Origin: Gautieria morchelliformis
Taxonomy: Eukaryota; Basidiomycota; Agaricomycetes; Gomphales; Gomphaceae
DNA length: 64,000 bases
Assembly: GCA_015179125.1 (NCBI GenBank)
Contig: WHVA01000063.1
Span: forward strand, 186,001-250,000
Direction: 5' to 3'
In this document: positions 34,425-46,563 of the stretch, in pieces
How positions within the stretch are numbered: position 1 is the first letter of the stretch
How the letters are laid out: each line of letters begins with the position of its first letter
Made by a program: the position numbers and the translations under genes
Notes under the pieces: model-generated
Seen by the model: only the letters and a program-made list of their open reading frames with translations
Database searches by the model: none
Told to the model about the DNA's origin: nothing

Positions 34425-35012
34425 ACTGCAGTCACACGCGCTTGCTGTTGACCGTCCTGATTACGACGACAGCCTCCAAACAAACTAGTAGGCAACAACG
34501 ATCCTCATGAGTGCACGTACAGCTAGCTCCCTACTAGCTAAGTATGTCATCTTTGTTCTCTGCGATCATGTTGCCTCGGATCATCTGCGGTACGGGTCAT
34601 TGGCGGATAAACGTCTCGTGTTTAGCGTTGCTGCTCGTTATGTTTCTCGGTTTTCTACTACTGCAACAAGTGTACTAGTCCCATTACCCCGCATGCGTAT
34701 TCACTGACGTGGTCCTTTGCGATATTCAACGACCAAATACAGTCACGCTGTTTGCTGCGATTGACCGCCACTTTATGACGACAGCCTGCAAAGAAGTAGG
34801 CGACAGCGATCATCGTGAACGCTACAGCACCCTCCCTACTAGCTCAGTACGTCATCAATACTCATCTGCGATCATGTTGTTTCGGATCATCTGCGGTACG
34901 GGTCAATGGCGGACAAACGTCTGTTTAGCGTTGCTGCTTCCTATTCTTCTCGATTTTCTACTACTGCAACAAGTGTACCAGCCCCATTACCCCGCGTGCA
35001 TATTCCACTGAC
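34425..35012. repeat. imperfect tandem duplication of about 290 bp
   Basis: Two direct copies (about 34425-34710 and 34730-35012) share GATCATCTGCGGTACGGGTC, TTTTCTACTACTGCAACAAG and CACTGACGTGGTC. No gene is seen in 33749-35487 beyond this duplication; it lies upstream of the NRPS-like gene and may be part of its regulatory region or an old repeat. Confidence 0.8.
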
Positions 35013-35487
35013 GTGGTCTGCCTTCTCAACCTTTTTGGAGTGATCTGTCTGACACTATGGCCTTTGCTTGTCTATGTGGCACCACGCCATTTACTGTGAG
35101 CTCACGGCTTGTCTCCCAAAATTTCGGCCACCGTCATCCTCTCGTTGTCTACGACAACAGCGCAGTTATCTGATTATTTCTGGAGCTCTTCCGTGTGACG
35201 AAAGACGTAGTTTGCTGTCTGTGTGTGCCTGTGCTTTGGCAGTATACTCCAGGGCTTTTAAAGAGCAATTCTGTTTATGTTTACTCCAGGCTCGATTCGA
35301 GGCTGCACCCTGACGCTTCCTCCCCTGGCCCTGCCTTCTGAAACTCCATCTCAACTTCCATCACTCCCGCCGCGCAAGGTCGTCGGGATATCAGACACTG
35401 TCTTACTAGCCTCGCCCTTGAACCCTTACTCTCCGAGCCACTCTGCCGGATTCCGGTTCTACCCCGTTCTGCATTCAGATCCAAGAA

Positions 35488-38400
35488 ATGGCCGTCTCAG
35501 TATTGCAACCTGCTACCCACCTATTCGCTGAAACTCTAAACGACAAACTGGATATTGCCGCAAGCAGGAGTTCTGTCGAATTCCGAAACACCGGTAAGCC
35601 GGCCTTTCTTTTGCCAGCCTTTTGTTTTTAAATATCGATAAAACATAGCGCCGCCTCCACCCTCTCTTCCACCTTTCTCCCACGGTGTGACGGAGGAAGT
35701 CCCATTTGTGTGTGTGCATCACGCATTTGCGTACCATGCCCAACGAGCGCCTGATGCACTCGCGGCCATCACGCATGGAGGAGAAGGAGAACGTATAACG
35801 TATGGAAGACTCGATGCATTGAGCACTAGAGTTGCACGGATGTTCCAGGCGTCGGGAATGAAGGAGGGCGAACGCGTTGTTATCTTGAGTCAGTACGAGA
35901 CAGCTCCCCTGCGATACGCTTGCTGATAATTTCATTTATTTCTTGCAGCTCAACGTTCTATCCCTATGCTTGTCGCGATCATGGCAACCTTAAAGGCGGG
36001 CGCTGCCTATGTGCCCCTTGATGGCGGAATCGTTACCGACTCCTCACTCTCGCATGTTACTGCAAACTCCGGTTCACATATTATCGCCGTAGGAAAGGAA
36101 TGGGCACATAGAGTCGATCTTCTTAACGAGCAGTTAGCTACACAGGGAAATCCCACAGTGCATAAGTTCGTCTTGGAGGATATCATCGTGGAAGCCAGCC
36201 AAGATCTAGATGAAAATCGCGTCCATGAGGAAGTTCAAAGGAACGAATTTAGAAATTCTGGAAAGGGAGACAATGGGTGCTACGTGATTTACACATCAGG
36301 GTGAGTCGTTCGCGACCGAAAATCACACATTTAGACTGTCTCACTCTTGTCATAGAACGACCGGAAAGCCCAAAGGTGTTGACGTCATGCATTCAAATGT
36401 AACCAACTGTGAGCTCTTCAACATATACTTCATTTCTACCATCTAACTTCCGCCTTTGATAGTGGTTTGTCTTTCCCCAGGAAATATAGGCATGCGTCCT
36501 GGTCTCCGTGTCTCTCAGCTATTGAATGTAGCATTTGATATGGCTGCATGGGTATTTCATTTCCATTTGCATGTCGCCTGAATGTCATAATCCAACCTTC
36601 TCTACAGGAAATCCTGGGAGCACTATCCAACGGTTGCACACTCGTCATTCGTGGCAAAACATCCAAGGATTGGAAAACTGCCCTTAAGAATGTTGATATT
36701 GTCATAGCCACTCCATCTATCCTCGGGCCTCATGACCCAGAAGACTATCCCAACATAAAGTCTGTCGCAACAGCCGGCGAAGTATGCCCTCAGACATTGG
36801 CGGATAGATGGTCCAAGTACGCGACGTTTCACAATTCATGCGGTCCAACCGAGGTGCGTTGCTTTTATTCAGTGCCAAATATATTCCGATGACTTGTGAA
36901 TTTAAATAGATAACTATCGTAAACACTGTGGAAGCACATGTGGAGGGCGCCCCTCTTTCGATAGGAAAGCCCACTCCCAACAACAGTGTCTACATTTTAG
37001 ACGCAGAGACTATGTTACCGGTCTCGATCGGGCAGCCAGGTATCATGTGGGCTGGTGGAAAGGGCATTACTAGAGGGTAAATGCCATTTTTTGAAAATCC
37101 TAGTAAGGAAAACTCACATGAATGGCAGTTACGTTGGTTTGGAAGCCTTGACACAACAGAAGTATCGGCCAGACCCTTGGCGAGTTGGGTAAGTTGGTAA
37201 CATACTTTGTAATGCATGCCTGATATCAATCCTTTTTTCTGCACAGGGAAATGATGTTCAACACCGGTGACATAGGGAAGTGGAGAGAAGACGGAATGAT
37301 TGACCATCTGGGAAGAGCCGATGATCAGGTCAAGGTCAAGGGCTTTCGAGTGGAATTGGACGGCGTTTCCGCCGCGATGGAGGTGCGCTCTAGTGTTCCT
37401 TTGTTCTGACACGCGTTGAGTATCGCTGCAGACTTGTCCATCAGTCAAAGTCGCTGTGGCGCTTTTGATTGGAACTGAACTTTGGGGTTTTTATACTCCA
37501 GCTACCGTCGAAACGGAGGCCGTAAAGGCTGCTGCCTCTCGTGTACAGCCTTATTATGCTGTCCCGACACATTTTGTCGCCATGGATACATTCGCTCAGA
37601 CCAGGTACGTCCCCGAACCTGATTTTGCTTCCCAATGTTCCCTCTGATCGAGATCGCAGCAACGGCAAGACAGACAAAAGGGCCCTGCGTGCCATTGCCG
37701 AGAAGAGAGCTGTTGCCGAACCAGCACGCGGTGCTTCCGTTGCCGAGAAGAAAGCTGTTGCCGAACCAGCACGCGTTACTTCCGCTGCCCAAAAGCCACT
37801 GCAGGATTTAAATGGCCGTTTCAAGAGTCAAGACTTCGTATTTACTCCTTATCGCGTTTCGCACCACGTTTCTCGAGCGGTCTCGAACTGGATGGTCACG
37901 GACGCAGATCATCATGCTCCCGCCCCCCTTTGGACGACCCTTGTACAGGAGGCAGCCACTCCTCCGCCAAGTTATCAACAGAATTTCACACCGTACCTAC
38001 CGGGAGCTTTCTTCTCACATCGTGTGTTCTCCGCGTCCGACAATCGGTCCTTTATTTCGCAGCTTTCAAAAGCACCATCTTTTGAGAGCAACAATACGAA
38101 GGTCAACGAAGAATTATCAAGCCAAGTATATCCTAATCCCGAAATTGCGGAGAAAGGTGAAGCCGACGTGGCGTTAAGCTGGGAAGGCTATCTGGACGAG
38201 GAACTTCCTCCCCAAACTCTCGGTAACACACTGAGTAGGCTCCGACACTCGATCTTCACTCTTTATAGGAGACTTTTTGGCGTCGTCTTTGTCACAAATG
38301 TGGCTATTTTTATTGCGACACTCATCAAAGGGCATGCAAATGCACTTTATCTTGGTCAAATCGTGATTGCCAATTTCTTCGTTGCCATTCTCATGCGGCA

Positions 38401-39912
38401 GGATTACGTCGTGAATGCTTTCTTCAATGTTTTCTGTGCTGGTAAGTACAGTACTTTTTCCTTTTCTGTGCGTGGCTAATCGCATGTTGTCGATTCAGTT
38501 CCAAGCAGGCAAGCCATATATATTGTGTTCACCTCAGTACACTGACTGTGCTACAGTTGGCCACTTGCTATTCGGCGGGTTTGTGCAAGAGTGTATCACA
38601 TTGGTGGTCGTAAGCATCCATCCGCTTGGAACTTATTGATTGATATTAAGTCAATTTTCACTAGTACACTCGGGCGCAGCTATCTCAGCCATTGTCTGGT
38701 TGATCCTATTTGCTGTTCAGGCTACTATCGAGATGACTCAGGGCAAAGTAGCCATTATTTTCAACCCTTAGCTTATTTCCTTCATCTGACCGACTTTTTC
38801 CTAGGTTTCTGTTGCCACGGTCGTAATGACTTATCTGATAGTCATGCTTCTTTTGATGATGGTGATATTTGCATACCCCCGATTCCGTAGCGTTGCGCAC
38901 AACAACTTCGAAAAGTCACACCGTACGTTTGCTGTTCACTGATAGACATGTAGCTGACTATTGTTCAGGCTTTATGGGTTGGACTGCTACAGCTTTGGTT
39001 TGGGTGCAGGTGAGCACATGTAGAATGATCGCTATGTCGTTTCTTACAGAAGCCAGGTTATCCTTTTAATAAACGATTACAAAGCTCCAGGACAACCTCT
39101 GGGAGATGCACTGAAGGCGGCTGTTCCTTTCTGGCTGGTTGTCATTATGACGGCTTCAATTATATTGCCTTGGACCAGGTTACGTCGAGTTCCGGTCCGT
39201 TCCGAGGTTCTTTCCTCACATGCCGTCCGGCTATACTTCGACTATGGTTTGTCAATTGCCCAGCAGTTTGTGCGAAGGCTCACATGATTGATAGTCACAC
39301 CCATCGCGGGAAGTTACACTCGCATCTCGGAAAGTCCACTTCTCGAATGGCACTCATTTGCCACGGTCCCCGAGCCGGGAAAAACAGGATACTCTCTCGT
39401 GGTGTCTAAAGCTGGTGACTGGACGACAAAACAGATTGAACATCCACCAACCCACCTGTGGGTGCGAGGCGTGCCGACATTCGGAGTTCTGCGCATTGTG
39501 CCACTTTTTAGGCGGTTGGTATTTGTCGCAACGGGCAGCGGAATTGGGCCCTGTGCGCCGTGTATCCTCGAACAAAAGGTCCCGATCCGTCTCCTTTGGA
39601 CCTCACCCAATGTTCGACAGACCTTCGGGGATAAACTCGTCGATTCTCTCCTCGAAGTATCCCCCGGTGCTGTAGTGTACGACACCCGCAAGCATGGCAA
39701 GCCAGACATGGTAAAACTGACCATGAAACTCGTGCGCGAGTTCAGAGCGGAGGCGGTATGCGTCATTTCAAACCAAAAACTTACCGAACAAGTTGTGTAT
39801 GGTATGATGAGCAGGTCAGACTTTCGCCTGGTCGTTGAAGTGTAATCCATGACTGACGGATACTTGAACTTCTAGGGGCATCCCAGCGTTCGGCGCCATT
39901 TGGGATTCTTGA
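35488..39912 (+). CDS. NRPS-like adenylating protein fused to a ferric-reductase-like membrane oxidoreductase
   Basis: The protein has about 1150 residues in 19 exons. Its N-terminal half is an adenylation domain: ITYGRLDALSTRVARMF, core motif TSGTTGKPKGV, NSCGPTE, FNTGDIGKW, DDQVKVKGFRVE and the lysine motif NGKTDKRALR. No carrier-protein motif or condensation domain follows. After a linker containing a 15-residue internal duplication (AEKRAVAEPARGASV / AEKKAVAEPARVTSA) come several membrane segments (from LFGVVFVTNVAIFIA on). The C-terminus resembles FAD/NAD(P)-binding oxidoreductases of the ferric-reductase group (YTRISESPLLEWHSFA, then FVATGSGIGPC). This fusion is a known NRPS-like architecture in basidiomycetes; its substrate is unknown. 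One intron (38509-38556) has a GC donor. All exons join in frame, so the gene looks intact. Confidence 0.9.
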
Positions 39913-42177
39913 AAGGAAATGAGTACACGATTATTAACGTTAACTATGGGGGTGCTCACGGGTGAGCGAAGACAAAGAAGGAATTGTATGTATTCTCCAT
40001 AGATGAATGAATGAGACAAAATCAACTACTAGATTTCTGGTGCTTTGATATAAGAGCCAGGGACGTAGCCGGCAAATATTACTGCAACGAGAGAACCATA
40101 ATACAACTGCGCACATATTTTGGATGTCTTGATGTGGTACTGCTGTGTTCGAACTCTGAACATGCATGCATATAAGGCTTAAGCTTAGCTTAAGATTAAC
40201 TGCAACCTTTCTCACGTTGAGAAAGCCGATCACTTTACACATGACATCATTGACCACTGGCCCAAGCAGTCAGAAGACTTACTAAATCGGAGCGAGCCTG
40301 TCTAACGACGTAGCCCCGCAGAGTCTACCCGGCAGGCGCACACGTGTGACGTCGCTGAAGAGATCACATGCCTTGATACACAATACATCATGACTGGGCA
40401 GGGAGATTCCCCATTCGATGAGGTGCCGTTATGCCATCCGGGCGCGAAGAGTAGCCTATGCTCGCCCTCACCGTGAGATCAAACATGCTTGTTAAAATCG
40501 ATAACAAATAATATTGAACTCTGCGAAATGATGGCAGATTTCCTGTCTAGTGGCACCATACTATGTCGTGTATTAACGTTTCATTGTAGTGCACGCACGA
40601 TTGTGAGTTCGCCTTCGGGCATGGGGCATGTATAGTATACTCTCCTTTCACAACGTCATCAGACCCGGCTCATGACAATATATGATGTCTCTCCAACCTC
40701 AATACTGGCCAGGAAATATCGGAGCCACCACCACCAGCTCTTCACGCCTTTGAGGATGAAGCTAAGGCTACGTATGCATGAGCCGGTGTGAAAATCGTTC
40801 AAAAGAAACTGCTGAACACTGCTCATTTTCAGGCTGTTCAATGTTCGCAAGCTTAGCGTGTAATTGTATGTAATTTTGTTTATATTATCGACTAAGTTGG
40901 CCAGTATGCTCCGGTACGTGAGCACGTGAGGCGTAGGAATACGTATCAGATGTAACTCGGCAATCAACTTGATGTATGTCGAAAACAGTATGGTATACTA
41001 CTGTAAAAAGATTATTGTCCAGAGATCTGAGTCATGGCTATTGTGTGGAGGTTGGACGAACAAATTGGTACCTGCAAATGATTGACTCGAGGGTGGGTGA
41101 TGACAGTTACGTCAACAGGACTAGGGCCGCGGTGCCGGCAGTACCCTTGCTCGGAAAATTTTTTTTCCTCATTTTATTCGATCGCGGGGTATTTCGTGGG
41201 CGACTTGATCTAATCTCCTGCCGGCGCGGCACCCTTGGAGTCTCTCCGCTTGTTTCCGTTCTTGTGTTAGCTTGCTCGTTGCCGAACATGTCGGCATCCC
41301 AGGGAATACATTCTTCCAGGGCTGTCGCCATGGAGAGCCACGCGGGTTGTTGCAGCCAATCAGACACTCGGTGGCACGGATACCTGTCATGATTCTGTCT
41401 TCCTAGCGACGTGACGCAACAGCGTGCTCTGTCCCACAAACCGTTCCTAGTTGCCCTTGAGAACGATGGTGATATGTCTCGCCTCGGTGGAACAGGTACA
41501 GGTATAACTATTGCCTTGATGCAGCAGCCGAAGCGCCGGATCTGTCAGAAAATCCTCGTCGCGTGGTGCCTTGTGGACATGCCAGTCATATTGCAGTGGA
41601 ACATCCACTCTCGAAAAAAACTTTGGCCAAGGCTTGGGGCCACTGGAGACTGAGATACACCAGCCCGATCTACCGAGAGGAAAAGACTGTATGTGATAAA
41701 AAGCATCCTAATTCGCGACGCTAGTAGCGTCGGTCACGGCCTTACATCAATTGATACCGAAATGGCACTCCGCCTGAGCAAAAAATACGAGGAACTAAAT
41801 TAAAAGGGTGCCAGGTGATGTAACTCGGCCAACCGGACACTAACCAAATAACACACCTCGCTGAAAATCGCACCGGACCCTTGCTGGATGGCTCTCTTTG
41901 ACCCATTATAACATACTATTCATGTACCCCAGTCCACATTCTGTCGTATCAAGCATTCGCCTCAGTCGCGGGTAACTTGATCACACTCCCACGTTCAGTC
42001 AGCCACCGACGCGCATTTCCAAAACGGGAAAGGTCAACTAGGGCGCGTGTGTGGAGTCTAACTTTCCTAGTCCCAATCTCCTTCTCCTTCACCACCCACC
42101 CACCAGCAACTCTAGCGGTGAATCCTAGCACGGCGCTAGGCCCCCACACTCGTTTGTTTCAGTCCGTTCACTCCAGA
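39913..42177. other. intergenic, no gene supported
   Basis: Small open frames on both strands lack codon bias, conserved motifs or plausible splicing. The last 240 bp before 42178 are pyrimidine-rich (CTTTCCTAG, CTCCTTCTCC), as is common upstream of highly expressed fungal genes, and may be the promoter of the SH3 protein gene. Confidence 0.5.
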
Positions 42178-44121
42178 ATGAGGCCCGTCTTGCATGCTCG
42201 TTTGCAGAATCGCCATCCTGGCCTGCTTAATCTTCCTGTCCCTATCCCTTCTATCCCCGTGCTTTCGCCTATCCTCACACCCCTCGTTGAGGGTAACAAT
42301 CAAGCCAGTTCTCCAACGCCCGCAGCGCCCCAATCCGCGTCTAGCCAACCCGCGTCTCAACCTGCCCCGCTCATCTCTCTACCCCCCCTACCTGTTTCTC
42401 TACCCCCACTCCCCGTCTCTCTACCCACCCAGGCTCCCCCGCCGCCACAGCAACCCCCTGCTCCCCAAACCCCGCCCGCTTCTAACCCGCCCAGTGCTCC
42501 CCTTGTCTCTCTACCCCCTCTACCTGTCTCTCTACCCCCTCTCCCCGTTTCTCTACCTGCACCTAAACCAGCGCCGCCGCAGGGACCTCCTGCTTCCAAG
42601 GGGCCGCCCCCTTCTAACCCGAACAGTGGAGGGGGAGCTGGTGGCGGTAGTCAAGGCAATCCTGGTGGCGGTAACCCCAATCCAGGCAATCCAGCAAGCG
42701 GAAGCAACCCCCCCGGTTCTGGGAACGGTGGAAGCGGTAACCCCCACTCAGGCAGCGATAGTTCTAACTCAGTTAGTCCTCCCGCGGTAACCTCAGCTAG
42801 TCCGTCCACGGGTAGCTCAGTCGTTCCTCCGAACGCAGGGCCCTCTGTTTCGCCATCCGGCGTCTCGGGGCCTGCCTCACCCGCATCTTTCAACGGAAGC
42901 AGCGGCTCGACTTTGAAAGCGACCTCAACGGGTGTTGTCATGCCCCTCAATAATGCGGCCGCCAGCCCTTCGAGTGGTAGTACTCCCAGTAATAGTGTAC
43001 AAGGCGATCTTGGCCAGTCCTCCGGTGCCAGCGAGGCTTCACCTACCCTGCTCACGCCCGCGGGTACTAATGGCGTCCCAAATTCAGGAGCGTTAGGAAG
43101 CCCGAATGCTCCTGGAGGAGGCAATGGGAGCACCTCGGGCTCAGGCTCCCCTGGCAATAATCACGCCTCGTCTTCTGCATCCCATTCTCACCTGAGTTCA
43201 GCAGCCATTGGTGGCATCGTGGCCGCAGTTGTGATTATTGGTGGTCTCTTGGTCTTCATTCTGCGCCAACGTCACAAACGCCGCAAGGCCGAACGACAAG
43301 TGAAATGGATTAATGGCTACGTCACCGGACAGACCGCCGACATGCGTGTCACTAGCATGAGAAGTAGCTGGGGGACACCAATCGAGCACCGATTCAGTGA
43401 TCCGTTCCGATGGAGTGCGCCGCATGTCGTCAATACGCAGGAGAGCGCATACGATAATGCTGAGTCGCCATATCCCCACGCTCCCAGCCACTCCGGAGCT
43501 CCGGTACTTCCCATGCCAGTGCATTCTCCTGTAGAGGATCGTTCCTATAGTCCGGAAAACCCATTTGCAGATGGAAACGCCTCCCGACAGCCTATTAAAC
43601 CCTTGTCTTCACTCCCGCTTCGTATCAGCCTCCTTTCTACTGGTTCTGATACCCCTGATCCCTTTGACGATGCCCACGGACACATAGTTGAGGATCACAA
43701 CTCAGAGTCGCATATAAGCAGCGCTACGTTTGGACACGGTTCCGGGTTAAATCGTGACCCGACGCTTCGAACTCAGGCGAATTTCCCCATGCCACCCCCG
43801 ACCGCTGGCTCTAGTTCAACTGGATTCGCCATCGGGAGCCCTGACGACCTCCTGCAGCTACCAGGCATTCTTATCAGCTTCCCCGACTCACCTGTATCGC
43901 CCACGTTTGCCGCCACAGGCACCGCGTCATATCCACGTCGCGCTTCTGTTAAACTGGGCTTTCATCCGTCGCAGGAGCGACGGGACGAAGTCCAGTTGCA
44001 GCAAGGCGACCAGGTAAGCGTCGTTAGTGTGTACGAGGATGGTTGGGCTTTCATCCAGAACGAGAAAAACAACGACCGCGGCCTTGTTCCGCTCAACTGC
44101 CTAGAACTTGACAACCCTTGA
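42178..44121 (+). CDS. single-pass membrane protein with C-terminal SH3 domain, 647 aa
   Basis: This is an intronless frame. Residues 1-341 are rich in Pro, Ser, Gly and Asn, with a repeated SLPPLPVSLP-type motif, and look like a mucin-like, heavily glycosylated ectodomain. Residues 342-362 (IGGIVAAVVIIGGLLVFIL) are a transmembrane helix followed by a basic stop-transfer (RQRHKRRK). The tail ends in an SH3 domain from about residue 590 (KLGFHPSQERRDEVQLQQGD onward, VYEDGWAFIQNE, GLVPLNCLEL). Such proteins are thought to act as surface sensors or polarity scaffolds in fungi. No clear signal peptide is seen at this ATG, so an upstream exon may be missing, or the protein inserts by its helix alone. 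Confidence 0.85.
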   Translation: MRPVLHARLQNRHPGLLNLPVPIPSIPVLSPILTPLVEGNNQASSPTPAAPQSASSQPASQPAPLISLPPLPVSLPPLPVSLPTQAPPPPQQPPAPQTPPASNPPSAPLVSLPPLPVSLPPLPVSLPAPKPAPPQGPPASKGPPPSNPNSGGGAGGGSQGNPGGGNPNPGNPASGSNPPGSGNGGSGNPHSGSDSSNSVSPPAVTSASPSTGSSVVPPNAGPSVSPSGVSGPASPASFNGSSGSTLKATSTGVVMPLNNAAASPSSGSTPSNSVQGDLGQSSGASEASPTLLTPAGTNGVPNSGALGSPNAPGGGNGSTSGSGSPGNNHASSSASHSHLSSAAIGGIVAAVVIIGGLLVFILRQRHKRRKAERQVKWINGYVTGQTADMRVTSMRSSWGTPIEHRFSDPFRWSAPHVVNTQESAYDNAESPYPHAPSHSGAPVLPMPVHSPVEDRSYSPENPFADGNASRQPIKPLSSLPLRISLLSTGSDTPDPFDDAHGHIVEDHNSESHISSATFGHGSGLNRDPTLRTQANFPMPPPTAGSSSTGFAIGSPDDLLQLPGILISFPDSPVSPTFAATGTASYPRRASVKLGFHPSQERRDEVQLQQGDQVSVVSVYEDGWAFIQNEKNNDRGLVPLNCLELDNP

Positions 44122-44789
44122 ATTTATTGCTGTCGGTGAGTGCAATTATTAGTTTTCTTACTCTTTGGACTTACGTTCCTCCCCCCCGTCGGTTTTCTAC
44201 AGTTTGAGGTAGCGTAGCAACCTCGCGTTGCCACCTTGTATACCCGGAGTTGCGAGCAAGCTGCTGCCTCCTGCCATCGACGCTTTTCTCGCGTTCACGT
44301 CCACTCGACCTCACATCCCTGTCGGGCCTGCCACAGTAGATAGATACCCTTGCCTCTCTTAATACCTTTCGTTTGCACATAGTTGCTCTCATGATCTGGG
44401 CACAGCTCCCAATGCCATTTCGTCTGCGCTGACTATTTAACCATTTTTCATTTATCGCTGTTATTGATGTTGTTGTCGCCACATCTACATATGTCAGTTG
44501 TGTTTGTTGTTAAGTTGTCATTTCGGACCAAAAAAAAAGAATTTGTAGTATCTTCAGCTTCGCTGGAATGGGTCTTGTACCCTCTTGTAGCCTGCGTCTC
44601 TTAGATCAAAGTTCTGGGTTAGAATGTTACCAATGAACCAATTTCTGACCAGGGTGGTGGATGGCATCTCTAATGACTTCAACTTACCAGATCACTGACA
44701 ATGTGGGTGGGCGCAAGGTCGTAAATGGCTTAAACAACACGCATGACGCAAGGGGCGGAGTATGGTCAAGATGTCATATTCGAGAACAT

Positions 44790-45167
44790 TCATCGCCGTG
44801 CAAGCTGTTTGGTCAGATTGTCGATGTACATTTGCAATGTTTGATTCCCCGAGGTAAGTTTATCAACCTCGCCCTGCACTGTTTTGATGCGAGACAACAG
44901 CGCTACACACACCAAAAAGAAGTCAATAAAGCACTCGGCAAAGACGTAACTGAGTGGCTCGCGACACCAACTTTTGAGATCCTCCTGCGCCGCGACAATG
45001 TCCCTGAAGTTTCGAGATCAATGACAAGATCTACACAATACTGAGATTGAGGAGTACCTTATGACACGTTCTTTCTTCATTGCATTAGCAATTATATCCC
45101 CTGGGTCTGCATCCACGGCTTGGGAATCACTCCATGCCGAGGTGTCTCCAAAGGGAACAAATGACAT
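44790..45167 (-). CDS. short coiled-coil (SCOC-type) protein, copy 1, 84 aa
   Basis: Three exons keep phase: 45167-45058, 45003-44972 and 44902-44790. The product begins MSFVPFGDTSAWSDSQAVDA and ends in a coiled coil containing IKTVQGEVDKLTSGNQTLQM and YIDNLTKQLARR. Length, the single coil and its wording match the short coiled-coil family (SCOC), whose animal members sit on Golgi membranes and take part in trafficking and autophagy. The fungal role is inferred only. The gene is head-to-head with a hydrolase, 120 bp between start codons. Confidence 0.85.
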
Positions 45168-45287
45168 GTTCAACGTTCACGTCGTGTGAGTGACCGTGAC
45201 CCACGGTTTGCGTGATGTTCCCACGTGACCGACCACTGGACTGATGGCCCCATGTGAAAAGATTCGGCCCTGTACGTACGGTTCTAC
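45168..45287. promoter_or_regulatory. 120-bp divergent promoter, copy 1
   Basis: The spacer between the start codons of the SCOC and hydrolase genes must hold both promoters. It contains CCCACGTGACC (an E-box, CACGTG). The homologous spacer of copy 2 reads CCCGTGACC and lacks the E-box. Both share GTGAGTGACCGTGAC and TGTACGTACGGT. Confidence 0.6.
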
Positions 45288-46563
45288 ATGGTCCAGCATT
45301 CAAGTTTCTTGAAATTGTCCTTGTCCGATGGAGCTTCCCTGGCTTATAATATCTTTGGCTTGGAACAGCTGCAGAAGGGTAACCTGCCGCTCGTGCTCAT
45401 TGGTGGGAGGAGTAACATCAAGATTGATTGGGAACGCTTGATTCCATCGCTATCTCAGAAGCGAGCAGGTCTGTCTTCCTCTTATTTATTGTTTATTTCC
45501 GTGCTCATTGTCGACAGTCCTTGCATATGATCACAGGTTGTGCAAACATAAGTGGCCCGGGGTGAATTGCAACTCATCAGTGTTGGTCGTGTAGGGGAAT
45601 CGGAGATTCTACTTACTCTACGCCAGACAAGAATGATGATATCACGATCGTATCAATGGCTCGTGATCTCCTTGCTCTTGTCGAACATGTAGGTTGGAAA
45701 GATGTTGACATCATTGGCTTTTCCATGGGAGGTAATCGACCGTCAGGTGATAATGTATTTTTAATGACCAGTATCAGGTGTTATACTGCAGCAGTTGTTG
45801 CTCTTGCCTTGTCATGCGACCGAGGCTACCCCTCTCCCTTTCCGTGTACACCATGCCTTGCTCACGGGTACCATGTGTTCTCCTATTCAACTTCCACGTG
45901 TTTTACCGCCTCACTATATATCTAACGCCCCGGCTTCCGGTCAACTGATGACGGCAGAACAAAAGAAAGACCTAGCACGTCCTATGCTCGATGCATCTTT
46001 AGGCCCGAAGTGGGTGGCGTTGCCTGAGAACAAAGCCCGATACGAGCGATGGTTAGAACGCTCAATAACTGGGAGGTAAACTATTTCTTCCGTTGTTTTT
46101 AATATCAGATCAAAATGGCTGATGATGCTCCTAGACCTACACGGACTTTATGTGTGCATTTATATTGATCAAACAGGGATTGTAATGCTAATGGAGGGAT
46201 TATAGTGAAACAGGGGAGGGCGGTGAATCTCTTCACTCCGTGTAATGCATGGGTATTCATTAAGCATACATACTATAGCTCAGCAAGTTCAGCTTCCGCG
46301 AGGAACTCATCAATATCCCTTCTTCTACGAAAGTGCTCGTGATCCACGGTAGAGAAGACATCGTAGTTCCGTTTTCCTATGCAGAGGAGATCCTTCGCTC
46401 GATCCCCCACGCTCGTATTGTCGAAATAGGGTCTCAGCGAGGTCAGGTGCCGAACTACGACTTTGGGCATCTCTGGTATGAATATTTCGAAGTAGATGTC
46501 TGGGTCGGGGTTATCGAGGAATTCGTGGATAGAAGGGACACACTCCTAACAAGTCGTTTGTAG
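45288..46563 (+). CDS. alpha/beta hydrolase, copy 1, 317 aa
   Basis: Seven exons keep phase: 45288-45468, 45518-45536, 45595-45731, 45778-46075, 46135-46151, 46206-46222 and 46279-46563, two of them 17-nt micro-exons. The nucleophile elbow is GFSMGG with S110; D250 (HGRED) and H287 (DFGHLW) complete the usual triad. VLAYDHRGIGDS is the strand-3/loop signature of this group. The closest general type is the esterase/enol-lactonase-like branch; the substrate is unknown. There is no signal peptide. All splice sites are GT-AG. Confidence 0.92.

Noticed and set aside
38498-38556. Frame break in the NRPS-like gene
   Set aside because: A GC-AG intron at 38509-38556 restores the conserved helix sequence.
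41977-42177. N-terminal extension of the SH3 membrane protein
   Set aside because: It begins at TTG and shows no signal peptide; the first in-frame ATG is 42178.
39913-42177. tRNA or other structured RNA gene
   Set aside because: I looked for A-box/B-box pairs and a closing acceptor stem and found none convincing; a dedicated scan (tRNAscan-SE, Infernal) could not be run.
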